Assembly (NCBI GenBank): GCA_018697195.1
Contig: JAGMWU010000043.1
Location: 327,565-391,564, forward strand
Direction of reading: 5' to 3'
Source of the DNA: Certhia americana
Lineage: Eukaryota; Chordata; Aves; Passeriformes; Certhiidae
DNA: 64,000 bases
Part shown: in pieces, positions 10,607 to 22,350 of the stretch
How positions within the stretch are numbered: position 1 is the stretch's first letter
Layout: every line of letters begins with the position of its first letter
Notes under the pieces: generated by a model
The model's database searches: none
Seen by the model: only the letters and a program-made list of their open reading frames with translations
Told to the model about the DNA's origin: nothing
Program-made: the position numbers and the translations under genes

Positions 10607-12796
10607 ATGGGCGGCTCGGCCAGCCTGATCCCGCAGGACTTGCTGAGCGAGTACCAGGTACCGGCACCGGGGCACAGCACCGGCTGCAGAGGGGGCCCGG
10701 CAGGGCGGCGCGGCACCGGAAGGTGCCCGGAGGCCAAGGAACCCATGGCTGGGGCCCCGGTGCCGGTGCTGAGCCCGGTACCGGTGCTGACCCGTGCTCT
10801 CCCGCAGGAGCTGACGTTCCTGAGCAAGCAGGAGATCCTGCTGTAAGTACGGCCGGCCGGAATACCCTACGTGGGGCGGGATGGGGGCGCAAACCCTGTC
10901 CCCCCCCCTGTGCCCCCGGTCCTGCGGGGCCTCAGCCCGGGGCACGGAGGGCTCCAGCCGTGCCCCGGGGCTCCCGTTCCGCCGAGACGCCCAGCGGAGC
11001 AGGGAGGTGCCGGTCCCCTCCCTAAAAGCCGATTGTGATGGGACGAAGGTCAGCGGGTGTCCCGGTCCGGTGACACCGTGACCAGCGGGGTAGGGACTGG
11101 GGGCCGGCCCCAGCCCGCCGCGACCCTTCGGAAGCCCCGACCCCCGGGGTGGGCAGCAGACACACCGGGCCCTCTCCCTGGTCCCGGGAACAGCTGTGGG
11201 CCGCCCGGCAGAGTTGGCAGGAGCCCTGGGAACGGGCCATCCCGCCCTGGAAGCACGGCCGGTGCCCAGACGGGTGCTGCCACCCTGCTGGCTCCACAGA
11301 GCCGCTCTTTTTCTTGCCTCTTTAAGTGCCTACAAGAGATTCAGTGAACTGCTGCCAAAAGAGGAGAGGGAAGACGCCTACTCTGCGAGGGTTCCCAAGA
11401 GCCAGATCCTGACGCTGCCTGAGCTGCGGGTACGGTGCCTGGCAGTCACAGGACACTGCTGCTCCCGGGCACTCCCGCACCCACCACAGCCTCGCTGTGC
11501 CACTGCTCCATCCTCAGCTGTGCCAACAAAGGGCTGCCTTGTCCCCATGAGCAACTGGGGATCCCAGGGATCCCTGCTGTGCCACGGAGCATCCCAAGGG
11601 TCCCTGCTGTGCAGGATCCTGGGGATTCCTGCTGTGCCACAAGGGATCCTGCTTATCCCTGCTACACGGGGCTACATCCCCGGGAGGAGCACAGGACAGG
11701 TTTGACCGTGCCATGGGTGATGGGGCAGTGGCAGAGCAGGGCACCTGCTCACCTGCCAGAGCAGCAGCCACAGCCAATGTGTGCCTGATGGAGCCAGCAC
11801 GGCCCAGCACTGCCTGAGCCATTCCCGTGCCTACAGGCAAACCCCTTCCAGCACCGGATCTGCCACGTGTTCTCAACCTCAGAGACCGGGGATGACAGCA
11901 TGTCTTTTGAAGACTTCCTTGATATGCTGAGTGTCTTCAGTGATTCTGCCACCTCTGACGTCAAATCCCACTATGCCTTCCACATCTTTGGTAAGGCTGG
12001 GGGCAGCTGCTCTGTTCTGGGATCTGTGCACCTTGAGGAAGAGGGAGCAGGGTGATGAATCAATGTTCAGGAGGGCTGGCAGTGCCCTTGGAGCACCCAC
12101 AGGGATGGTGGCTTTAGGAACTCCCTGTGGGAACAGCTGGTTTGGCGTGGTGAAGTGCACAGAGTGGTGCAGTGCCAGTGCTTGTGACTCTCTGGGGTCA
12201 CTACAGCCCTGGCAAGACCTACCTTGTCTCTCCCCACAGACTTTAATGATGATGGGATTCTGGACAGGAAGGACCTGGAGCACCTGGTGAACTGCCTGAC
12301 GGGGCAAGGCGAGGAGTGCCAGCTGAGCATCACAGAGATGGAGCAGCTCATCCAAAATGTGAGGCCCGTTGGCCAGGGCACAGGCACTGCATGGCCCCAG
12401 GCACAGAGCTCACTGCTCACCTTCCCCCACAGATCCTGGAGGAGTCCGACTTCGACAAGGACGGCACCATCAGCCTCCCTGAATTCCAGCACGTTGTTTC
12501 CCGCTCCCCGGATTTTGCCAGGTGCAGTGTTCTCCAGAGGCTGGCTGGGGGTTCATCACCCTGATTGCTCAGCTGGCACTGGGGCAGAGGTAGTGCTGGC
12601 AGCAGGGCAGGGCTGCCCTGTGCCAAGACTGCCGTAATGGCAGAGGGATCTGCATCCCAGGCTGTCTCTAGAGAGCCTCTCCCACTCAGGGATTCTGGTC
12701 CCTGCAGGCTGGGTGCTTGTAAACCCTTTGTGTGACCTAGCAAGCAGGTGTAGATCCTGTCATATCTCTTGTAGCTCCTTCAAGATTGTCCTGTGA
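10607..12796 (+). CDS. CIB1: Calcium and integrin-binding protein 1, 7 exons
   Basis: A small EF-hand protein that binds the cytoplasmic tail of integrin alpha-IIb and regulates kinases such as PAK1. Exons: 10607-10657, 10808-10842, 11327-11429, 11837-11990, 12240-12358, 12433-12521 and 12775-12796, all GT-AG. The sum is 573 bp, or 190 residues (human 191). The N terminus MGGS retains the glycine used for myristoylation. SFEDFLDMLSVFSD matches the degenerate second EF-hand. Two competent calcium loops are visible: DFNDDGILDRKD at about 115-126 (loop position 12 is Asp, as in human CIB1) and DFDKDGTISLPE at about 160-171. The C terminus SSFKIVL matches the family, and the last exon holds only its final codons. 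The first ATG downstream of the shared promoter is the start. A candidate ATTAAA polyadenylation signal lies at 13504-13509. Confidence 0.96.
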
Positions 12797-15440
12797 GCCC
12801 CGTGGCTGTCCAGCAGCACTCCTCCAGCTCCTCCACTTCCTGCAGCTCTTTGTGGGCTCAGCCATTTCCTCTTTCAGGGAGCACAGGCCCAGCCCCTCAG
12901 TGGTCTGGCTGTGCTGCAGTTCCTGCCTTGGGCAGGAACCCTCCTGCTCCCCTCAGGTGCCTGCTTGGCAGCAGGGAGTACCAGGAATCTGTCTTTCCTG
13001 CAGCCCCTCTGCTGTCCTAGCACTAGAATTTGAATCCTTACACATTCCAAGGGCAGCTCTGCAGGTGAGGGAGGAAGAGCTGCTCCTGCCTGGGGTCACT
13101 CTGCACCAGCACAGCCCCTCTCTGCCCTCAGGACCGATTCCTATGTTGTGCCTTCCAGCAGCAGGCAGGGAGCTGCCTCTCCTGCCAGCCTCTTCCTGCC
13201 TCTCCTGTATTCCTGGGAGCCCCCCTGCTGCCACATGCATCCATTTCTCTGAGCAATAACCCCAACATGGATCCTCTGAGCAATAACCAAAATGTGGATC
13301 ACTTTTCACAAGCAATAACCCAAATAGGGGTGCTTTCTCTGAGCAGTCACCCGAGTGCCACCCCACAGCAGCGCTGTCCCCCCGCGGCTGTGCTCAGAAC
13401 CTCCTCCTCCTCCTCCCTTTCTCTCTTTGCCCTCTTCTGGCTCCAGCGCAGCAGCTGTGCTGCCGTCCTGGCCTCTTCCTCCCCCAGTCCCTGTGAGGAC
13501 ACAATTAAAGGGCTCCGGTTTCACCCTTGCTCTTTGCTGCCTTTGTCCGGCTGTGGGACGGGTGCCACCAGGGTGTTGGGGACATGGGTTCCTGCCAGGC
13601 CTCTCTGCTTGTGCGCCAGCCGCCACTCCAGGGGACAGGCTCCACGTCCTGTTCCACGACAGCCCTTTCTTTCCATGGGCCACCTCCTTCCCTCCCTTCT
13701 CCACACTTGGGACCCTTCTGCAGCACGAAGAGCCCAACACTCAGGCCGGAGGCACTCAGGGGACTCCTGGGCAGGCAAATGGTACCAGGGGCAGCACCAG
13801 GGTCCTCTTCCTTGTTCAGGCATTGTCTCAGCCCTGGCCTGCAGCCAGCAGCCCTGCCAGGAGCGGTGTGGGGTCTGGGCTCTGGCTGGCCCCGCAGAGC
13901 CCCCACTCTCTGGCTCTCAGGGCTCTGGCGTGGCTGTTTCTCACACAGTGGCTCCTGCTCCTGGTGCTGCCAGCCCTTCCAGCTCACTGCCCCATGTGCT
14001 GACAGTATCTGCCCGCTGAGGCCTGTGCCCCTACAGCCCCAGGGCTGTGTCTGCTGGCAGCTCACCAGCCAACGCCTCCAGTGGCTTTTTTGATTTCCCA
14101 GAACAGGCTGTGCAGGAAGTTCAGTGCATGGGTCCACCTGGGAGCAAGGCAGTGCTGGTCCCCCGGGGGAATCCTGCCTGGACACGCCAGCTCTGTGTGG
14201 AGCTCACTTCCCCCAGCCCTATCCTGGCACTGCTGGTGCTTCCCAGTTGTGTGAGGGCTCAAAAGCAGCTCTGGCTGCAATCCCAGGCCTCGCCCTCAGC
14301 CACCATGGAGTCAGGACCTCCTGGCAAAACGTCCAGGGTCTGCCTACAGCAAGGTGGGGACAAGGACCTGATGCTCCCTGGTCAGGCAGTGGGTCCCAGT
14401 GGGTCCCACATGCAGCACAACGCTGTGGTCCTGGGAAGGGGGCTGCCTTCCTCCCAGCCCCAGGCACCACATTTTTACTCCTGGTCACCTCCACCTTCTC
14501 CTGTTTCTCATGGTGCCAGGATGGCATCACCCCATTGCTCTGCACTCCCCCACCACAGGGACTCTGCTCTGCCTGCACCACATTGCCACAGCACAGGCCT
14601 CCAGGCACGGCCCCAGGACAGCCCTGGGCAGCATCCCTCCACAGGCACACTGCCACTGTCCCTGCAGGGCCCTGTGTGCCCTGTCCCAGTGCTCAGCCAA
14701 GCACGTGAGGAGGGGACTCTGCAGATCCGATGGCCAGCACAGTCTCTGGCCCCCTTTGAAGCCACAGGCAGATCTTCCTCTGACTGCAGTGAGGGCCAGC
14801 CATGGCTCCTCAGCTGGGATGGTCCTGGCCTAGGAAGGCTCTCAGCCCTGCCACAACACATGTCTGAAGAACTTTATATAAAAACAAGAGACATTCTGCA
14901 CACGCACATGGGGCCGTGCGGGTGTGCCCACCCAGCGCAGGGGAAGCTGTTCCCAGCTCCCCTTCCCCGGACACAATTCACATTTTCCACATACTAAAAA
15001 CGAACCAAGCACAGACACACAGCACATGCCGCGGGGCTGGCACTGCCCAGCCACACGCGTGGCCCTGGGTCCCACAGCGGGACGTCACAGTGAGTTGGGG
15101 CACGAGGGGTCTGTAGCCACCCCCTCCTGCCCTCTGCATAGAGGGGGTCAGGGCCTGGCAGCAGCAGCCTGAGCCAGGAACGGTGTCTATCCCTGCAGCA
15201 GGAATGCTGGGCTGGGGCCGTCCTGCGTCTGGCACCCCTCACACCTGCAAGTACCAAGGTGATGCCCAGGGAGCCCGCGAGGGTCTAGACCCCACTGGCT
15301 GGTGGGTGCTGCCGCAGAGTGTGGGTGCCAGGCTCTGGGCATGCACACACAGACAACACGGACCCTGGCAGCAGTGCACAGTCCAGTGAGGCTCAGCACA
15401 GCAGAGGCAGTCGTGGGTGAGGCTTTGGCTCTCATCCCCA
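12797..15440. other. Convergent 3' UTRs and spacer between CIB1 and SEMA4B
   Basis: CIB1 and SEMA4B point toward each other here. The left part should be CIB1 3' UTR up to the ATTAAA at 13504-13509; the right part should be SEMA4B 3' UTR (minus), perhaps down to the AT-rich patch at 14868-14885, which holds a TATAAA-type hexamer. No coding exon, RNA gene or mobile element is recognisable. Three CAATAACC words recur at 13254-13320 as a short imperfect repeat. Confidence 0.5.
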
Positions 15441-18400
15441 TCACACCACTGAGTCCTGGATCTCGGAGCCCAGGCGCACCCGGGGTCTTTGGCAGGCAGG
15501 AGACACCTCCACGAAGCTGTCCCGGACGTGGAGAGGCCTCTTCTCTGACTCAGAGAAGGTGCGTGGGGGTCCTGGGGGCTCATGCACGGGGGTACTGACA
15601 ATGTAGTTGTCCTGCAGGGCCTGGTAGCCCTTGTGCTCAGGAGCCGTGCTGGGCAGGCTGCTGCCATTCAGGGGCAGGCTCTCCACTGGTTTGCGGGGTG
15701 GCTTCTGGTGCCTGCTAGGGTCACTGGGCTCCAGCAAGGCTTTCATGCCGTCACGGTGCCGGTGCAGGACAAAGAAGGCCAGCACGAGGACGGCAGCAGC
15801 AAAGAGCACACACATCACCAGGAACTCGGTCCAGTACGTCTTGCCATCCAGCCGTGCTGCAGCACTGCCCACCGCTGAGGTGCTCCGGGATGTGCTGACC
15901 GTCTCCAGGGTGTCACGGCCAGCAGCCACCTTCCTGCCAGAGTTTGCTGGCCCAAGGGCCGGCTCTTGCACGCCCACGCAGTAGCTGGCCATCAGCTTGC
16001 GGAATCCCTCCTCCAGCGACCAGCACTCATAGGTGCCCGCACGCTCTGGGCTGCCCACCAGGATGAGGGCCCCGTCGGGCAGCACCAGGTAGGAGGCGTT
16101 GACAGGTGCCCCATTGTGCAGCCAGCGCCGTGAGGCCAGGTTGGAGAGCAGCCGGCACGGCAGCGGCCGCACTGCGTTGGGAGGTAGCTGGATCTGCTGG
16201 CACAGGGTGCCTGAGGCTGCAGAGAGAACCCATGGGAACATCACCGAGGGGACCCTCAGCTGTGGGCAGGGGGCGGATGTGTGGTGGAGCAGGAGTTTGG
16301 GATTTGTGGGACACGCACTGACAGCAGCACCAGCGGGAGCTCACCTGGGGGCAGGAGGATGCGGGGACGGGGCTGGGAGGTATTGGCCAGCTGGCAGAGC
16401 CGCTCCGTGTCAGCATCCTTGATGTCCTGTGCCCAGAACCTGGCAACAGAGTGAGGGCAGGGCAGCGGGGTGCCGTGGGGTGTAGGGGGATGGCAGAGGG
16501 TGCAGCACTTACTGTGCCTGTGTGGGGGGATGTGGGGTGACCCTGCAGCAGGCATCCCCGTTCCAGGCGCAGAAGGGGTCCCGTGCCAGCACACATTCCC
16601 CACAGCTGCGGTACAGGCTGCAGTTGGCAAAGGGCACCTGGGCCACTGCTGCATAGGTGGCTGCATAGACAAGGCCCTGTGGGATGGGACATGCTGGGGT
16701 CAGTGGGGTGGGCTCCTGCACACCCCTGCCTTCCCAGGTCTCTGTACCACAGACAGGACCTGCCCCAAGCAGGCTGAGCCCCCAGTGCCCCCCCTTGCCC
16801 TGGCTCCTGCCTGGTTCTGTTCCAGCAGCAGCTGGAGAATGGGCTGCCCGTCAGGGAAGAGGCGGATCTCCTCAATGATGTGCACACCGTGGTTCACCCG
16901 CACAGCTTTGTGCAGCCGCCCGTCGTCTGCAAACAGAGGGGCTGTGCTGAGCAGGGCCCGGGCAAGTGGCACACACCCTGCCCCGCCAGAGCCCACCTGC
17001 ACCCACCTGTGCCCAGGAAGAGGACGTCGTAGGTGCCGTGCAGGCCCCGTGCACGGTGCACGCCGATCTGCTGGTAGCGCCGCTGGCTCTGCAGCAGCAG
17101 CGGCTGGCTGCGCACGGGGCTGTCCATCAGGAAATGGTCCTTGATAAAGTTCAGCACTCGATCTGGCATCTGCAGCGATGAATTGATCTTCAGGTGCCGT
17201 GTGTGGCTCGTGATGCACTGCAGGGAAAGGAAGGGGCTCAGAAGGGCTTGGAGAAGTGGGTAGGTACCATGTGCTGTGGCAGCGCTGCGTCCTGTGCTCG
17301 GGCAGGTGCCAAGGGGACACCTACCATGCCTGGCCGGGGCTCTGGCACGGGGCTGGTGTCCGTGTACCACTGCTGTGTTTCACGGTTCACTTCCTTGTAG
17401 AGCCCGCCGAAAGCACGCTGCACGCTGTGCATGGGGAAGGCGCAGACGGCCGAGCTGCCCAGTCCACCCTTGTTCCTGGTGAGGAAAGGCAGAGCCCCCA
17501 GCAAGATCAGGTCCTGGCTCTGCCGAGCCTCCCGTGCTGTCTTGGATCCCCACCACTCACCACTGCGAGGTGAAGACACCGTAGAAGAGTGTCTCCCTCC
17601 AGCGCAGCTCACCCGGGGTGAGCACAAAGATGTCCTGCAGCACGTTGAAGGGGAACCCATCCTCAGGGTGTGAGCAGAGCAGCTGTGCCTTCAGGAAAGT
17701 TGTCCAGCGCCGCTGCAGCACGCGCTCCCCACCCTGGTCCCCCTGCATGGCACAGCGGGTCAGGCTGCGAGGCCGTGGCCACAGGGAACCCACGTGCTGA
17801 GCAAACGGAGCAGGGGTCCAGGCCCCAGGGGCTGGAGATATGCAGGATGGTCCCACATCCCCCACACCCTCAGCAGCAGTGAGTCACAGCCCAGGCACAG
17901 CCCCCACATGGCCCTGCTGCCTTATGCCCACCTTGCACACACGTGCGATGCGGGAGACAATGGTGTTCTCAAAATAGTCAAACTCCTTCCCGGTCTCACT
18001 GAAGAAGAAGTAGACCTTGTCGTCATCGCCCTCAGGGTTGCCAGCAGGGAGGCTCTCCCGCAGGTAAGCTGAGCCCACGAATGCTGGGTCTGGGGGCACA
18101 AGCACCCTCGGCACTACTGGCCCACCACATTCCTTGCCTCCCACACTGCGGGGGAGAGGAGCACCGAGCAGCCGTGCCAGCCCCAGCACTCACCTTGCAG
18201 CCAGTTGAGGGAATTCTCGGTCTTGAGGGCGATGCGGCTCTCCTGGCTGCGGGAGATGGTCGGCTCATTGCCCTGGAAGTTGCTGACGGTCCCGGCGTAG
18301 AGCTCTCCATCTGCCAAAGACACGTTCCTGCTGGGACCCGCCACGCGCCACCAGCACAGCCCTGCTTCCTGCTGGGCTCCGTGATAGCCTGGCCTTGGCT

Positions 18401-21400
18401 CAGCTTGGCTGGGCAGACACAGCGAGGGGGAGGCCCAGGGAGGAGGGCAAAGGTCCCAGGACACTGCAGGGAGGGTGAGGGCTCCAGGGTGGCACAGGCA
18501 AGGGTGAGGGTCCCAGGGTGTCGTGCCTTACCGACCATGACAGCTGTGGAGCGGTACTCAGGGTCAAAGGGGCAGCGTCCCTTCCCGTCCTCCAGCACCA
18601 CCTTCCCCGACGCGTCCCGCTCCAGGCTGAAGTGCTGCACATTCTGCAGCAGGATGAGGCTGTGAGCCAGCAGCACTTGTCCCAGTGCCAAGGACCCCAC
18701 TGCAGGGCCCTGACGGCACGGGGGGACCTGTGGGGGATCCTGTTCCTGTACTCACGATGTAGGCGCAGGCTGGGCTGAAGGCGCAGGTCCCACAGGTGTA
18801 CAGGTGGGTGCTGTTCAGCTGCAGCAGCAGCTTGATGTAGTTGTGACAATCCCTCTGTGGGGTCAGAGGACCCACCTCAGCCCTTGGCTCAGCTGTCTCA
18901 CCCACACCCACCCTGCACATGGCACTGCCCACACCCACCACAGCCCCCAATGCCTGCTGGCAATGGGGCTCACCTGGGGGTCCTTGCCCTTGAACACACA
19001 CTGCCTCTTCTTCTCCTCATCTGCACTCCACAGCAGCTGTGGAGAAGGGACAGTCACTGGGAGCCCCCCCATCCCTGGCTGGTCCGTGCACACCCTCCTC
19101 AGGGTTGTTCATAGGAACCACATCCTCCCCACCTCAAACATCCTGCTCTGGATTCAACATTCCGTTGCTCCTGAATGCATGATGGCTCACACAGACACAA
19201 AATGTTGGTGGGGAGGGGATTCCCTGGTGCCCCCTCCCTCCCCAAGGGCTGCCCATCCCATCCCTGGGCTCACCCTACGAACTGGGGAGTTGGGATGAAA
19301 GTTGCTGGTGTTGAGGGTGAGGAGCAGTTCTCGTGCCCCCAGGTAGAGGGTCCCACCGTCCGGGCTCAGCAGCAGGGCCGTGTAGTTGGACACACCAGGT
19401 GCCTCAAAGCGCCGCACTACTCTCTCGGCTGAGTCTGTGGGGCCAGAGCGACAGGCATCAGCCTCCTGCTGGCACCTGACCCCCATGAACCTGCAGCACA
19501 GCAGCTCCTGGCCCCTCTGCCCAGCACCTTGACCATATCACCCACCCGGAGCAGCCAGGGCCAGATCCAGCTCTGCCCACACTGCCAGACACGTGGCACC
19601 GCACGCTGCAGTGAAGTGTGCAGGACCACGACAGTGCCTGAGGGCACTCACGAGGCACAGCCATGTCCTGGCCCTGAGGATGCCACAACAGCCCTGACTA
19701 GGGCTGGGGCAGCTGCCCAGCCATGTCCAGCCCTAGAGCTCAGCCCTGCAGCATGGGAGGCTCAGCCCTGCCCAGGCCCACAGCAGGGGGAGAGGAGTGC
19801 TGGGAGTTATCTTCCTGCCCCAGCCTGCAGGGCTCAGCCTCTGCCAGGCACAGGGCTCAGTCTCCAGCTGCAAGTGCTGGATGTGGGGCTCAGCACGGCG
19901 CTGTCCACACTGGCCCGCAGGGCTCAGCCCGTGCCGGACACAGGCCAGTGGCCATGCTGAGTCAGGGAGTGCCTGTCCTGTCCCATCCCATCCCATCCCA
20001 GCCCGTCCTGTCCCGCGTGGGTGGCCTGGCCCCGGAAGCCCTTCCTCTGCTACTGCTGCTCTGAATCAGATGGGCCTGGCTGTGTGAGCGGGACACGTCG
20101 GGCTGACTCACGCTGCCACCTCCCTGACCCCTTACACTGGGGACTCCCTGACCTACCCCAACCCTCTGCCTGCTCCCAGAGTCCCACCAGGATAACCCCA
20201 GAGCTCCTGCCAGGATCTGTCTGCTCCGAGTCAGTGCGAGGGCTTGAGGAGCGATGGGGCAATGGTGCTGTGAGGTGGGACCCTGTGGCTCTCACCTCAC
20301 ATTGCTCCACAAACCCCAGGTGCCACTCGATGGGGCAGCATCTCCCCCATTCTGGGGGGCTCAGCTGGCCACAGAACCAGCCCAGCTCTCCCACAGTGAT
20401 GCAGAGGAGGAAGGTGGGGCACCAGGGCATCCCCCTGTGAGGGGTCCGGCACCCTAGTGGTGGGGTGATGCCACCCGTGGTGGGGACAGCAGTGGAGGGG
20501 CAGCAGGGCCCCTGTGTCTTGCAGAGCTGTGCCGGCATGGGGAGCAGGCTGCTGGTGTGGCTGCCAGGGGCCTGTCAGGACAAGACCTGCTTCTTCCAGA
20601 CAAACCTGCTGCAAGCACATCCCGTGCTCCCAGGGGAGCAGCTCCCAGCTCCTCCCTCCCACCAACCGCAGCCCCACATGGCCACACTCCATGGGAACCA
20701 CCACGGGGCACACACCGGCCACTGGCCCTGCTCCCTGCCCAGCTCCTCCCACACCACTGGGGTCCATGCCGGGATCCCCAGGCATTGCCCGTGGCTGCAG
20801 CCCCACAGATCCCACAGCCTTACAGGTGTGCAGAGCGTGGGGCAGAACTGGTCAGTGCAGGCAGGGCCAGGCAGCATGGCTCAGCGTGGCATGACACCGA
20901 GCTGGTTGTCTCACTGGCTGCCAGCCTCCTGTCCTGCTCAGCAGGTCCCACATCTGCTGGAGCCACCAAGGCCGTGGCCAGAGGTCATGGGAGCATGTGG
21001 TGGGGCCACATCTACACCAGTGAGCTGCAGCATGCTGAGCCAGGGAGTGCTCGCAGCTGCCCAAACCACGGCACCCTCCCAGGCCAGCCAGCACAGGACG
21101 GGATGGGCTTTGCCGGCCGGCAGCAGCTGGATCCAGCCACCTCCTGGCAGCACAGCCGTGGGTGGCTCCCCCACACAGCACAGCTGCCAGGGTCGAGCCC
21201 AAGCAGCGTGCCCAGCCTGTGCCAGCTGCTGGGGGGCTCTGCAGGGCAGGAGGGGGCTGCAACCAGGCCCCCCACTTGTTACAGTTCTGCCTGGCACCCT
21301 CTCGGGTGTCCTTCCCTGGCCCCTGCCCAGTGCAGCCCCCAGCACTCTGGGGCCATGCAGCTGACGAGTGCTTGCAATGGGGCTCAGAGCTGCCTGGAGC

Positions 21401-21899
21401 TGAGCACTGCACAGTAAGGGGCTGTGGCGTGTCCCCCACCCCAGGAACATACTGAGCAGGGAGGGAGCCCACGGGCAGAGTCCCCCGGCCGGCTCAGCCC
21501 ACCCCATCGTGTACAGAACACGGTCACCACCGGAGGCACAAGTACCCCTGGGTGGGTGTGCCTGGGGCACCCACCCTCGGTGCGTGTCCCTACACCCCGC
21601 AGCCTCCCCGGGGCTCTGTCCCAGCCCCTGCTCCATGTCCCGCTGGCAGGGGGTTCCCCGTGTCCCGGGGAGCTGGCGGGGCTGTCACCCCAGGGGGACG
21701 CGGGACGCTCCGCCGCCCCGGGGGAGACGCCAGCCGGAGCTCTCGGCGGGGGCTGACTCCCTTCGCCGCTGCGGGCGGACCCTCACCCACCGAAGCTCAG
21801 CAGACACTCACCGTAGGGCAGGCTGACCCGCGGGACAGGCTCCGGAGCCGCCGAGAGCAGCAGCGCCGCCAGGACCGGCAGCACCGGCCGCGCCGCCAT
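15441..21899 (-). CDS. SEMA4B: Semaphorin-4B, 14 coding exons
   Basis: Type I membrane semaphorin signalling through plexins in axon guidance and cell contact. Exons (minus): 21899-21812, 19434-19274, 19036-18974, 18854-18756, 18643-18532, 18310-18194, 18089-17932, 17742-17561, 17475-17325, 17217-17007, 16926-16811, 16676-16513, 16439-16345 and 16210-15441. The sum is 2487 bp, or 828 residues (human 832). Layout: signal peptide about 1-18 (LPVLAALLLSAA); sema domain about 35-495, with SNYTALLLS, GRCPFDP, DGELYAGT, DDDKVYFFFSETG and RVCK/GDQGGERVLQ; PSI domain about 503-530 (CSLYRSCGECV...DPFCAW); Ig-like domain about 580-645 with LHNGAPVNAS; transmembrane helix about 701-722; cytoplasmic tail ending DSVV, a class I PDZ ligand. 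Exon 11 ends either at a GC donor (16810-16809) or, with 17 extra residues, at a GT donor at 16759. The last acceptor is tandem (16211 or 16217). Intron 1 (19435-21811) contains only degenerate GGCTCAGCC repeats near 19.7-20 kb. Confidence 0.95.
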
Positions 21900-22350
21900 C
21901 CCGGACCGAGCCGCGGGGCTCGCCGCGGCCGCGAAGCCGCCCGGGCGCTGCAGACCTGCGGGGAGAGAAGGGGTTCAGTGGCTCGGTACGGCACGGCACG
22001 GCACGGCTCGGCCCGCCCCCCCGCTCCGCTCCCCCGGGGCTGCCCGCCCGCCGCTCGGCACCGGGCATAGCAGCCACGGGAGCAGCTACGGGAGGAGCCC
22101 GACTGAACCGGCCCCACCCAAGCCGTACCCAGCCGCTCCCGGCGGTACCGACCCGCTCCAGCCCCCAGCCCCGCCGGTGCCCCGGCGTGGGCCCTCGGAA
22201 GAGGAGGCGGGCGGTTCCCGGTCGGTACCGCCCCCACACCGCCCCAGAGGGACCCGGCCCCCGCTCCGCGGCCGTCACGGTCCGGAGGGGACCGGGCTTT
22301 GTCCCCGGCGCTGCAGCCTCCTCCACCCCCGCGGCAGGGAAACCCGGTGG
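21900..22350 (-). promoter_or_regulatory. SEMA4B: SEMA4B CpG island and 5' UTR, with a spliced leader
   Basis: The start codon at 21899 is preceded, on the minus strand, by a pyrimidine tract and CCCCGCAG ending at 21956. This is a good acceptor, so at least one 5' noncoding exon probably lies further right. The segment is CpG-dense. Its promoter activity and the partner exon are inferred. A second CpG island at 26.6-27.1 kb could hold a distal first exon. Confidence 0.5.

Noticed and set aside
8985..10628. 547-codon plus-strand open frame opposite GDPGP1
   Set aside because: It is antisense to a clear GDPGP1 coding exon in GC-rich DNA where stop codons are rare; the peptide is low-complexity Arg/Gln/Ala without family motifs.
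10476..10892. Upstream extension of the GDPGP1 reading frame to a 494-residue protein
   Set aside because: The extension runs through the shared promoter and antisense to CIB1 exons 1 and 2, has no homology to GDPGP1, and human GDPGP1 starts at the equivalent of 10475.
11540..11665. Degenerate GGGATCCCTGCTGTGCCAC repeat in CIB1 intron 3
   Set aside because: Only three or four imperfect copies with variable spacing; noted but not annotated.
19670..20035. Recurrent GGCTCAGCC words in SEMA4B intron 1 as a minisatellite
   Set aside because: Spacing is irregular and units align poorly by eye; not strong enough for a repeat call.
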